Source: Acidobacteriota bacterium (GTDB lineage: Bacteria > Acidobacteriota > Vicinamibacteria > Vicinamibacterales > SCN-69-37). From it: a stretch of DNA of 64,000 nt. The position numbers and the translations under genes are program-made. Below are positions 56,636 through 63,886 of the stretch, in pieces. Under the pieces are notes generated by a model. That model had not been told where the DNA came from and ran no database searches. It saw only the letters and a list, made by a program, of their open reading frames with translations. Each line of letters begins with the position of its first letter. The stretch's first letter is position 1. The stretch is taken from positions 620,001-684,000 of the forward strand of contig JADJUS010000022.1 of assembly GCA_016716905.1 (NCBI GenBank). Reading direction: 5' to 3'.

Positions 56636-57778
56636 TTAAGCGCGTGTAGTGTTTTCGTTAAGACGCCGCACCACCTCAACCAGCACGTCGCGGCAGACAT
56701 CGACGTCGGCGAGGGTGACGTACTCCTCAATGCTGTGAAGCCCCGCTCCGCCGGGACCAAACAACACGGATGGGATGCCGGCGCCGGCGAGGATGGCGGC
56801 GTCGGTCCAGAACGACATGCCTGTGGGCGCCGAAGAAAGACCGCGCGCCTCGAGCGAAGCCCCGAGCGCGACCGGTAGCGGAGCGGCCGGACTGAGGCGA
56901 TACGGCGGCCGGGACGTCATCAACCGCACTTCGCCGCGGAACGCTGCGTCGTCGCCGCGCAGGCGCGCCAGGATCGCCTGCACTTCCCCAACCACCACAC
57001 CATCGTCTTCCCCCGACACCGTGCGGCGCTCGAACTGCAGCACACATCGATCGGGATACACGCTGAGTTCACGGCCACCGGTGATGATCGACGCGTGCAA
57101 CGACGGCGTGCCCTGGTGTTCGGACGATGGCCGGCCCTGCAGTGCGCGATCGGTTGCCTCGAGTGCGATCAACACACGCGCCATGTCCACGATGGCGTCG
57201 CGTCCCTCCAACGGACGGCTGCCGTGTGCCGCGCGGCCTGTGGTCACGACTTCGAGCCACGCGAAGCCCTTGTGCCCCACCGCCATGGCGAGGTCGGTGG
57301 GCTCGGTGACGATGGCCGCATCGGCGGTCCATTCTTTGACGAGCGCGTCGGCGCCAGCGCTCTCGTACTCTTCGTCCGCCACACAGGCGACGATGAGTCG
57401 GCCGCGGCGCCAGTCGCGTGCGAGTTCCACCGCCGCGGCGATCATCGCGGCCACTCCGCCCTTCATGTCCTGCGAGCCGCGTCCGTAGAGCCGTCCCCCA
57501 GCCACCCGCGGCGTAAAGGGATTCGTCATGCCCTCGACGCCGACGGTGTCGAGGTGCCCGCACAACATGACGGCCGGACCGGGTTCGCGGCCATCGAGCA
57601 CACCAATCACGTTGGGCCGCCCAGGCGCTGCCTCCTGAAACACCACATCAAGGCCTCCGGCCTTGAGCGCCTGCGCGGCCACTTCGGCGACGGCGGCCTC
57701 GCCCGGGGCGCCTGGCACCAGCGATGGATTGATGGAGTTGACCGAGACGAGATCAGACAACAGGGACAGGGTCGTCAT
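56636..57778 (-). CDS. M20-family amidohydrolase (ArgE/DapE/CPG2-like)
   Basis: The protein has about 380 residues. Metal-site motifs are CGHLDTVGVEG (first His, catalytic Asp), GRGSQDMKGGVAAMI (bridging Asp), VADEEYESAG (catalytic base Glu-Glu), TEPTDLA (Glu/Asp ligand) and the final His in GPGGAGLHSIEEYV. The dimerisation lid is at about 175-290. It hydrolyses an acylated amino acid or dipeptide. The sequence is between acetylornithine deacetylase and succinyl-diaminopimelate desuccinylase, so no single substrate is assigned. The start is set at ATG 57778 (MTTLSLLSDLVSVNS); an ATG four codons earlier is also possible. Confidence 0.88.
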   Translation of the reverse strand: MTTLSLLSDLVSVNSINPSLVPGAPGEAAVAEVAAQALKAGGLDVVFQEAAPGRPNVIGVLDGREPGPAVMLCGHLDTVGVEGMTNPFTPRVAGGRLYGRGSQDMKGGVAAMIAAAVELARDWRRGRLIVACVADEEYESAGADALVKEWTADAAIVTEPTDLAMAVGHKGFAWLEVVTTGRAAHGSRPLEGRDAIVDMARVLIALEATDRALQGRPSSEHQGTPSLHASIITGGRELSVYPDRCVLQFERRTVSGEDDGVVVGEVQAILARLRGDDAAFRGEVRLMTSRPPYRLSPAAPLPVALGASLEARGLSSAPTGMSFWTDAAILAGAGIPSVLFGPGGAGLHSIEEYVTLADVDVCRDVLVEVVRRLNENTTRA

Positions 57779-57838
57779 TGCAGTTGGCATGATCTCAGAT
57801 CGGGCGAAGTATTAACATCGGTCAGTCGAACCTGTTTC

Positions 57839-59221
57839 ATGCATAGCCCGCCGCCACTCGCCATCGATATCGCTCGCGCCGTTCGTGACCGCGGCGGGCG
57901 CGCGCTCGTGGTGGGTGGATGGGTGCGCGACCAGATGCTGGGTCGCGATGCGAAAGACCTGGACCTCGAGGTGTTCGGTCTCGAGGCGGGCGCGCTCAAG
58001 TCAACCCTGGCCGCATTCGGCCAGGTCAACACCGTCGGCGAGAGTTTCACCGTCTACAAATTGGGCGACCTCGACGTGTCGCTGCCGCGTCGCGAATCAA
58101 AGACCGGACGCGGCCACAAGGGCTTCATCGTGGAGGGCGACCCGGGGTTGTCGTTCAAGGACGCTGCGCGCCGGCGCGACTTCTCCATCAACGCGATGTC
58201 GTTCGACCCGCTTACTGAAGAAATCATCGATCCATGGAACGGGACCGGTGATCTCCAGGCGCGCATTCTTCGCGCGGTGGACCACAAGACGTTTGCCGAG
58301 GACAGCCTCCGAGTGCTGCGTGCGCTCCAGTTCGCGGCCCGGTTTGAACTGACGGTGGAAGACGGGACAAAGGACCTCTGCCGGTCACTTCCCCTCGACG
58401 ATCTGCCGGCCGAACGTATCTGGGGTGAGGTCGAAAAGCTCCTGCTCCGCGCCCATCGTCCGTCTCTTGGGCTGGCGCTGGCGATGGAACTGGGCGTGGT
58501 GGACCGGTTGTGGCCAGAACTCCAGGCACTCTCCGGGTGTGAACAGGAGTACGAATGGCACCCCGAAGGTGACGTGTGGGTGCACACCTTGATGGTGGCC
58601 GACGAGGCGCGCAAACGCATCGACGACCTGGACCATCCCCGCGCGGTGGTGATGATGCTCGGCGCGCTTTGCCACGACATGGGCAAACCCGCCACCACGA
58701 AGTTTGAAGACGGGCGCATTCGCTCGAAGGGCCACGAAGAAGCGGGCGTGGCACCGGCCACGCAATTCCTCGACCGCCTCAACATCCAGACCATCGGTGG
58801 CTACGACGTGCGCTACACCGTGCTCGGCATCGTGGCGCACCACTTGAAGCCGACAATGTTCTTCAAGTCGGCGTCGCCGGTGGGAGATGGGGCGTTCCGC
58901 CGGCTGGCGCAGAAGGTGGACCCGGAACTGCTGGCACGGTTCGCGAAGGCAGACTGCCACGGACGGTTGGGCACATTCGACTGCGCGGCGATGGATTGGT
59001 TCCTCGAGCGTGCGCGCGCGCTGGGCGTGGAGCACCAGCCGCCGGCGCCTCTGCTGCTTGGGCGCCATGTGCTGGAGCGCGGAGTGGCGCCGGGTCCGGT
59101 GGTCGGGACGTTGCTGAAGGCCGTCTACGAACAGCAGCTCGATGGCGCGGTGACGACGCTGGAGGAAGCGCTGGCGGCGCTCGAACGGCTACTCGACCCA
59201 GGGGTCGGGCGTCCCGGCTGA
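57839..59221 (+). CDS. CCA-adding tRNA nucleotidyltransferase / poly(A)-polymerase family with HD domain
   Basis: The protein has 460 residues. The nucleotidyltransferase head has VVGGWVRDQMLGRDAKDLDLEVFG (GGxVRD and the catalytic DxD pair). It is followed by SLPRRESKTGRGHKGF, ARRRDFSINAMSFD, DPWNGTGDLQARILRAVD and FAEDSLRVLRALQFAARF, the signature motifs of class II CCA enzymes. The C-terminal half has an HD phosphohydrolase domain with LGALCHDMGKPATT and KGHEEAG. It probably repairs or adds the CCA end of tRNAs. The HD part may have 2',3'-cyclic phosphodiesterase activity. The long frame upstream of ATG 57839 is antisense to the M20 gene and is not coding. The 3' end overlaps the DUF2007 gene by 33 bases. 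Confidence 0.9.
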   Translation: MHSPPPLAIDIARAVRDRGGRALVVGGWVRDQMLGRDAKDLDLEVFGLEAGALKSTLAAFGQVNTVGESFTVYKLGDLDVSLPRRESKTGRGHKGFIVEGDPGLSFKDAARRRDFSINAMSFDPLTEEIIDPWNGTGDLQARILRAVDHKTFAEDSLRVLRALQFAARFELTVEDGTKDLCRSLPLDDLPAERIWGEVEKLLLRAHRPSLGLALAMELGVVDRLWPELQALSGCEQEYEWHPEGDVWVHTLMVADEARKRIDDLDHPRAVVMMLGALCHDMGKPATTKFEDGRIRSKGHEEAGVAPATQFLDRLNIQTIGGYDVRYTVLGIVAHHLKPTMFFKSASPVGDGAFRRLAQKVDPELLARFAKADCHGRLGTFDCAAMDWFLERARALGVEHQPPAPLLLGRHVLERGVAPGPVVGTLLKAVYEQQLDGAVTTLEEALAALERLLDPGVGRPG

Positions 59222-59428
59222 GGCACCGAGCACTTCATCGGCGCGCGCGGCATCCTCGGCGGCCACAAGAAGTTCGACGCCGCCCATCCAGAGATGGGGG
59301 CGCACGCCGCCGCAATCGTCGGCCTGGATGAGCGATTCGATTTCTGCGGCTTCAAGAACGCTGCGCGCCAGTTCCGCATCAACGTTGGTCAGGAACGTTC
59401 GCACGACTACCAGAGATCGTTCGGTCAT
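59189..59428 (-). CDS. DUF2007-like small protein
   Basis: The protein has 79 residues: MTERSLVVVRTFLTNVDAEL, then ARSVLEAAEIESLIQADDCG and GVRPHLWMGGVELLVAAEDA, ending ARADEVLGASAGTPDPWVE. The pattern (a strand V-x-V-x-x-F, a helix E-A-x-x-A-x-x-x-L-x-x-x-x-I, a D-D-x-G loop, then a V-x-L-x-V-x-x-x-D strand-loop) is that of DUF2007, a small ferredoxin-like fold sometimes called a putative signal-transducing protein. It overlaps the CCA gene end by 33 bases on the opposite strand. Function unknown. Confidence 0.7.
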   Translation of the reverse strand: MTERSLVVVRTFLTNVDAELARSVLEAAEIESLIQADDCGGVRPHLWMGGVELLVAAEDAARADEVLGASAGTPDPWVE

Positions 59429-59447
59429 GGCCGCCTCCGTACTCCCA

Positions 59448-59948
59448 TTATGGAGCCGCGATCGCCGCCAGAGGGAGCGGATTCGTACTGGTGCTGTCGC
59501 CGGTAATCACGCGGCGAAGATAGCCCGCCTGTCCAAGGTGGAAGGCCAGATGCGCGGCAAGATGAACGAGAAACGCGGTGGTGTTGATCGTCTTGCCGGC
59601 AAGCGGCATCGGGTAGTTCCCCGCCATCGCTTCGTCAGAAAGTTCCGGCATTACAGATTCGATGACGCCGATCGTGGTCCTGAGCTCGGCCACCAGGCTG
59701 GCGCGGGTCCCCTCGCGCTGACTGAATTCCAGCTCGCGGTTGCGCACGTACGATGTGCCGCCAAGCACGCGGCCGACAAAATCCTGGAGGTTCCCGCACA
59801 CGTGCAATGCCAGATTCCCGGCGGAGTTCGTCACGCCGCGTCGCGTGTGCCAGACGCTGTCGTCACTGGGAAACGCCTCGATCTCGCGGATGAAGCCCTG
59901 CAGTTCGCGCACGATCTGGGTCGTCAGGATGGAAGTCAGGCTCGGCAT
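59448..59948 (-). CDS. DinB/DUF1572-like four-helix protein
   Basis: The protein has about 166 residues from ATG 59948. That ATG is six bases after a TATCAT box on the minus strand, which decides the start. A longer frame to 60038 would overlap the divergent gene. Helical bundle with HVCGNLQDFVGRVL and HLAAHLAFHLGQAGYLRRVI, whose histidines match the metal-binding H-x-x-x-H positions of DinB-like proteins and of DUF1572. Members are thought to be mycothiol- or bacillithiol-dependent enzymes or damage-inducible proteins. No assignment is possible here. Confidence 0.75.
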   Translation of the reverse strand: MPSLTSILTTQIVRELQGFIREIEAFPSDDSVWHTRRGVTNSAGNLALHVCGNLQDFVGRVLGGTSYVRNRELEFSQREGTRASLVAELRTTIGVIESVMPELSDEAMAGNYPMPLAGKTINTTAFLVHLAAHLAFHLGQAGYLRRVITGDSTSTNPLPLAAIAAP

Positions 59949-59982
59949 GGGAGGATGATAGTCAGAGTCCGGAATGAGTTGA

Positions 59983-60810
59983 ATGGCGACAAATGACGAC
60001 ATCGCGGCGCTGTATCGGTTGCCGCCCGGTGAATTCACGGCGGCGCGGAATGCGCTGGCGAAACAGATGGGAGCTGCGGGCGCGGAGGTGCGCGCGCTCG
60101 AAAAGCCGCAGGCTGCCGCGTGGGCGGTGAATCAGCTCTATTGGCAGCGGCGGCCGGCGTACGACGCCCTGATCAAAGCAGCGGGCGTGATGCGACAGGC
60201 GCATGCGCAGATGCTCTCGGGCCGCAAGGCCGACGTGCCTCAGGCCGAAGTGGCGCATCGAGACGCGATGCGCGCCGCCACCGCGGCGATTCGCGAAGTG
60301 GCACAGGCCGCCGGCGAAGTCCTGTCGGGAGGAACACTCGAAGCGGTCGCGGACACGTTGCGGTCACTGCCCACGAACGATCTGCCCGGCCAGCTCACCC
60401 GCCCACTCAAGCCACTGGGGATGGAGGCGCTGCGCGCCATAAACGTCCAGGGTCCAGAGTCCAGGGTCCAGAGTCCTGAGTCCAGGGTCCAGGGTCCAGG
60501 GTCCGGCGCCAAGAGCTCAACGACCGCGAAAAAAGAGGCCGCGGAGCGGGCGAAACGCGTCAAGGCGCTGGAGAAGGCACTCAAGGTGGCGGAGGCTGCG
60601 GAGCGTGAGGCCGAGGCGGCGATGAATGACGCGCGCAAGGCGGTCGCGAAAGTCGAACGCGACTACGCCGCGGTGCGCGATCGGCTGCAGTTCCTTGAGA
60701 AGCAGCGCTCCGATGTGGAGCAGGACGCCCACCGCAGGGCGCGCGAGTTGCAAGACGCCTCGAACGCGCGCACGCAGGCGGCGCAGGAGCTGCGGTCTCT
60801 CCGTACGTAG
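59983..60810 (+). CDS. Coiled-coil protein of unknown function with a heptanucleotide tract
   Basis: The protein has 275 residues. The N-terminus (IAALYRLPPGEFTAARNALAKQMGAAGAEVRALEKPQAAAWAVNQLYWQ) is a conserved pattern of unassigned proteins in acidobacteria and actinobacteria. The C-terminal 95 residues are a long charged coiled coil. Between them, at 60445-60507, nine copies of the heptamer GTCCAGR encode VQGPESRVQSPESRVQGPGSG. Since seven is not a multiple of three, gain or loss of one unit would shift the frame, so the gene could be switched by slippage. The start at ATG 59983 lacks a strong ribosome site. Confidence 0.65.
   Translation: MATNDDIAALYRLPPGEFTAARNALAKQMGAAGAEVRALEKPQAAAWAVNQLYWQRRPAYDALIKAAGVMRQAHAQMLSGRKADVPQAEVAHRDAMRAATAAIREVAQAAGEVLSGGTLEAVADTLRSLPTNDLPGQLTRPLKPLGMEALRAINVQGPESRVQSPESRVQGPGSGAKSSTTAKKEAAERAKRVKALEKALKVAEAAEREAEAAMNDARKAVAKVERDYAAVRDRLQFLEKQRSDVEQDAHRRARELQDASNARTQAAQELRSLRT
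60445..60507 (+). repeat. Nine heptanucleotide repeats (GTCCAGR) inside a coding region
   Basis: The units are GTCCAGG or GTCCAGA with two diverged copies (GTCCTGA and GTCCGGC). The tract lies inside an open frame and gives a seven-residue peptide period. Confidence 0.9.
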
Positions 60811-60811
60811 C

Positions 60812-60876
60812 GCGGCCTGGGTCTCAAGGCCGCGGAACTCGGCGCGCTTGAGGTTCAGCGCGCCCTACGAAATGCA
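60812..60876. repeat. Two REP-like palindromes (second family)
   Basis: GCGGCCTGGGTCTCAAGGCCGC and GGCGCGCTTGAGGTTCAGCGCGCC follow each other between the coiled-coil and YaeQ genes. The arms differ from other copies but the CTTGAGG / CTACG context is kept. Confidence 0.7.
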
Positions 60877-60918
60877 CGTTCCGCTGTCCACGTACCGCGC
60901 CACGAGGACAGCCACGCC

Positions 60919-61458
60919 CTACGACACCGCCACGCGCGTGACGCGGCCTTCGATCGTGCGATCGCCCAGCGCGATGTAGAGATCGTCGTCGCTCACTGAG
61001 AGCGAAAAGGTCATGCGGCGGTCGAGGGCGTCAACCATCGCATCGATGAGTGCGCGATCGAGGCGGTAGAGCTCGAGCGCCTCGATGCGGTGGATGCGTT
61101 CGTTCGCCCAAAGCCGCAGCATCTGCGTGGTGTCTTTGTGCGCGTAGACCGCAACGCGCGACGCAGCCTTTCCCGCTTTGTGCACGCGCGAGGCATCGGG
61201 CGTGCCAATCTCAATCCACGCGCCAATCGCGCCCGTCAGGTCGCGTACAGCGATCGTCGGCTCGTCGGGGTCGGAAATGCCCCTGGAAAATGCAATCCCG
61301 TCGGTGTACTCCAGGCAATACGCCAGCACCCTCGTGACCAGATAGTCCTCAGACTCCGACGGATGCCTGGCGACGCGCAGCTCAAGGTGTTCGTACACCC
61401 CGCGATTGCTGTCGGCCAGATCGATTTCGAAGTTGTAGATGGTGGATGTCTGCGCCAC
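60919..61458 (-). CDS. yaeQ: YaeQ family protein
   Basis: The protein has 179 residues, the usual length. The sequence begins MAQTSTIYNFEIDLADSNRGVYEHLELRVARHPSESEDYLVTRVLAYCLEYTDGIAFSRGISDPDEPTIAVRDL and ends MTFSLSVSDDDLYIALGD. This is the full YaeQ pattern, which has a PD-(D/E)xK-like nuclease fold. A transcription-antitermination role was once proposed for the E. coli protein but is unproven. The residues of the nuclease-like core (Glu and Asp in FSRGISDPDEPTI, the WIEIG strand) are present. It is divergent from the outer-membrane barrel gene. Confidence 0.9.
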   Translation of the reverse strand: MAQTSTIYNFEIDLADSNRGVYEHLELRVARHPSESEDYLVTRVLAYCLEYTDGIAFSRGISDPDEPTIAVRDLTGAIGAWIEIGTPDASRVHKAGKAASRVAVYAHKDTTQMLRLWANERIHRIEALELYRLDRALIDAMVDALDRRMTFSLSVSDDDLYIALGDRTIEGRVTRVAVS

Positions 61459-61482
61459 TGGCCGTAACTCTATCCCTTGCGG

Positions 61483-61488
61483 TACGCT
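61483..61488 (+). promoter_or_regulatory. Candidate -10 box (TACGCT) of the outer-membrane barrel gene
   Basis: TACGCT ends six bases before ATG 61495 and favours this start over the ATG at 61477. Confidence 0.4.
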
Positions 61489-61494
61489 TGGCGC

Positions 61495-62151
61495 ATGCGA
61501 GCCGCTCTCGTCGCCACCCTACTGGTCCTGCTCGCCGTCCCGGCGGCCGCGCAAACGCCTGTGCAGCCACCAGTGGCGCCGCTGCCCATCGCGCCACTGC
61601 CCTGGCTGGTCTTCGATGCCCGGGGTGGATTCGCAAGCAGCGGACAGGACGGCACCACGGCCGCTGGCCTGAAAGTGGCCCCCACGGACATGCCCGGACG
61701 CCTGCGCACGGCGGTGGTCGGTGTGCACGTCTACCCATTCAGGCGCGGTGGGTTCAAACTCGGCTTCGGCGGCGAACTGCTGATGGGCTCCGCGTCAGGC
61801 CAGAAGAAAGACACGACGGGCAAAGCCGTGGGCCCGGTCATCCGGCGACGCCTCAACTCCGTGTCTGGCCAGATTTCCTTGAACTTCGGCAAAGGCGAAG
61901 GCTGGAGCTACCTGACCGCAGGCAGCGGCCCCCTCAAATTCGAGAGTTATCTGGACGAAGCCACCCCCGACGGCGTGGGTGCCACCACGCTCAACTATGG
62001 AGGCGGAGCCCGGTGGTTCACCAACTCCCACCTGGCCCTGGCCGTGGACCTGCGGTTCTACCTGACCCGGCCGGCCCTGGCCACGACGGTCACCGCCGCC
62101 CGGGCGCGCGAGCGCGTGTTCCTCCTGTCCCTGGGAATTTCGCTCAAATAG
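61495..62151 (+). CDS. Small outer-membrane beta-barrel protein
   Basis: The protein has 218 residues with signal peptide MRAALVATLLVLLAVPAAAQ. The rest shows alternating hydrophobic/polar strands and ends in a phenylalanine-free but hydrophobic strand ERVFLLSLGISLK. WLVFDARGGFA, HVYPFRRGGFKLGFGGELLMGSA, SGQISLNFGKGEGWSYLTAGSGPLKFESYL, LNYGGGARWFTNSHLALAVDLRFYL and GISLK are typical of the eight-stranded OmpA/OmpW-like outer-membrane barrel. It probably forms a small pore or structural protein. ATG 61495 follows the TACGCT -10 box by six bases. Confidence 0.75.
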   Translation: MRAALVATLLVLLAVPAAAQTPVQPPVAPLPIAPLPWLVFDARGGFASSGQDGTTAAGLKVAPTDMPGRLRTAVVGVHVYPFRRGGFKLGFGGELLMGSASGQKKDTTGKAVGPVIRRRLNSVSGQISLNFGKGEGWSYLTAGSGPLKFESYLDEATPDGVGATTLNYGGGARWFTNSHLALAVDLRFYLTRPALATTVTAARARERVFLLSLGISLK

Positions 62152-62190
62152 GCCTTCGGCTATACTTGAGAGCTTGAAAGGACTGCGAAT

Positions 62191-62409
62191 TTGAGTAAGG
62201 ACGATCTGATTGATGTCCAGGGCACCGTGGTCGCCGTGCATAGCGGCGGCCTGTATCGCGTGCAAGTGGATTCTGGCCACGAAGTATTGGCCCAGTTGAG
62301 CGGCCGGATGCGCCGCTTCCGCATTAAGGTCGTGCCGGGAGACCGGGTCACCGTGGGCGTCTCGCCTTACGACCCTGTCAGAGGCATCATCACCTTCCGG
62401 GCTCGCTAG
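62191..62409 (+). CDS. infA: Translation initiation factor IF-1
   Basis: The protein of 72 residues is an OB fold: DLIDVQGTVVAVHSGGLYRVQVDSGHEVLAQLSGRMRRFRIKVVPGDRVTVGVSPYDPVRGIITFRAR. The SGRMRRFRIKVxPGDxVxVxxSPYDxxxGxIxxR pattern is diagnostic. It binds the A site of the 30S subunit during initiation. The start is TTG 62191 with AAAGGA nine bases upstream. No ATG is available, so the rare start seems real and may lower expression. TATACT at 62161-62166 is a candidate -10 box. The helicase gene follows after 16 bases. Confidence 0.95.
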   Translation: MSKDDLIDVQGTVVAVHSGGLYRVQVDSGHEVLAQLSGRMRRFRIKVVPGDRVTVGVSPYDPVRGIITFRAR

Positions 62410-62425
62410 AGTCGCACCAGAAGCT

Positions 62426-63688
62426 TTGTCCACACACTCAGAAGCTCCCAGACCACAACGGCGCAGGCGAAGCGGTGGAGGGGGAGGCGGCGGCGCGCGC
62501 CCGGCCAACCGTTCCACAGGCACCGTCAAGTCCACGTCGACGACGCGCGTCTCGCAGCCGTTTGACCCCGCACCAGTTCCCTTCACATCGCTCATTACCG
62601 AGCCGGCCGTACTCGACGCACTGGCGCAGCGCGGCTTCGTGCAGACCACGCCGATTCAAAGCGCGGTGCTGCCGTACGCCCTGACAGGCCGAGGCGTCAT
62701 CGGCTGCGCGGAAACCGGCACGGGCAAGACGGCCGCGTATCTTCTCCCCATCCTGGTCAAGCTGATGGCCGCGGGCCACACGGATTCGCACAACACCATT
62801 CGCGCGCTGATCCTCGCGCCCACGCGCGAACTTGCCACGCAGATTGACGACGAGATTCAGGGCTTCGCGTATCACGCGCCCGTCGCGAGCGTCCCGGTCT
62901 ACGGCGGCGTTCCCATGGAGCCCCAGGAGCGCGCCCTCAAAGCCGGCGTCGACATCGTCGTCGCCACGCCCGGACGGTTGCTGGACCACATGCGGAGCAA
63001 TGTGGGCGACTTCTCCAACGTGGAAGTGTTTGTGCTCGACGAGGCGGACCGCATGATGGACATGGGCTTCTGGCCCGACGTGCGCCGCATCGCCGAGATC
63101 ATGCCGGCCACGGCGAACCGCCAGACCATGTTGTTTTCGGCGACGATGCCGGAAGAGGTGATGCGATTTGCGGATGAACTGTCGCCCGATGCGGCGCTCA
63201 TCCAGGTGGGGTCGAGCCGCGGACCTGCGGCGACGATCACCCATGAAGCGCGTATTGTGTCGTCGCGCGAAAAGCCCGCGGCCCTCGCACGAGAGCTGCG
63301 GCGCGAACGCGGCACGGCGATCGTCTTTGTGAACACCAAGATCGGGTGCGACCGGCTCTCGCGTGAACTGCAGCGATCCGGTCTGCGCGCGGCCGCGGTG
63401 CATGCGGACCGGCCGCAGAAAGAGCGCACGGAGACCATCGAGGCGTTCCGCTCTGGCCGCGTCAAAGTGCTGGTGGCGACAGACGTCGCCGCGCGCGGCC
63501 TGGATATTGACGATGTGGCGCTCGTGGTGAATTACGAAGTGCCTCGGTCTGTGGACAGCTACGTGCACCGCGTGGGCCGCACCGGCCGGAACGACGCCAC
63601 GGGCCACGCCCTGACGCTGGCCGACGAACACGAGCGCTCGTACCTCGAAGACATCGAAAAGGCGTTCGGCCTCAAACTCCTTCGCTGA
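62426..63688 (+). CDS. DEAD-box RNA helicase (RhlE-like)
   Basis: The protein has 420 residues. A basic, glycine-rich leader (RPQRRRRSGGGGGGGARP) precedes the helicase core. The motifs are: Q motif FVQTTPIQ, I AETGTGKT, Ia PTRELA, Ib TPGRLL, II DEAD (in VLDEADRMMDMGF), III SAT, IV IVFVNTK, V ATDVAARGLDI and VI HRVGRTGR. It would unwind short RNA duplexes in ribosome assembly or RNA decay. The start TTG 62426 is 16 bases after infA, so the pair is probably co-transcribed. No C-terminal RNA-binding domain is present. Confidence 0.92.
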   Translation: MSTHSEAPRPQRRRRSGGGGGGGARPANRSTGTVKSTSTTRVSQPFDPAPVPFTSLITEPAVLDALAQRGFVQTTPIQSAVLPYALTGRGVIGCAETGTGKTAAYLLPILVKLMAAGHTDSHNTIRALILAPTRELATQIDDEIQGFAYHAPVASVPVYGGVPMEPQERALKAGVDIVVATPGRLLDHMRSNVGDFSNVEVFVLDEADRMMDMGFWPDVRRIAEIMPATANRQTMLFSATMPEEVMRFADELSPDAALIQVGSSRGPAATITHEARIVSSREKPAALARELRRERGTAIVFVNTKIGCDRLSRELQRSGLRAAAVHADRPQKERTETIEAFRSGRVKVLVATDVAARGLDIDDVALVVNYEVPRSVDSYVHRVGRTGRNDATGHALTLADEHERSYLEDIEKAFGLKLLR

Positions 63689-63762
63689 TCACGACGGATC
63701 ACAGGAGACGCAGAGACACGGAGGTTCGTTTTGAAGGGCCTCGCGTCACACCGCATCGGTAT

Positions 63763-63833
63763 TTCGTAGGGCGCGCTGAACCTCAAGCGCGCCGGGTCCC
63801 GCGGCTGCTCTATCGCACTCGGGCTTGAGGAAC
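63763..63833. repeat. REP-like palindromes (second family) before the transposase start
   Basis: GGCGCGCTGAACCTCAAGCGCGCC, in opposite orientation to the copy at 60840, is followed by CTCGGGCTTGAGGAACAGCCCGGG. The region 63689-63886 holds only these and short unremarkable sequence. Confidence 0.7.
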
Positions 63834-63886
63834 AGCCCGGGTGAATTCATGCGGTCGTCGCAACGCCCTTCGACTGGAGGGACAAA

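Noticed and set aside
57095..57838. N-terminal extension of the CCA enzyme in an open frame
   Set aside because: It is antisense to the M20 peptidase gene. The conserved enzyme begins at ATG 57839.
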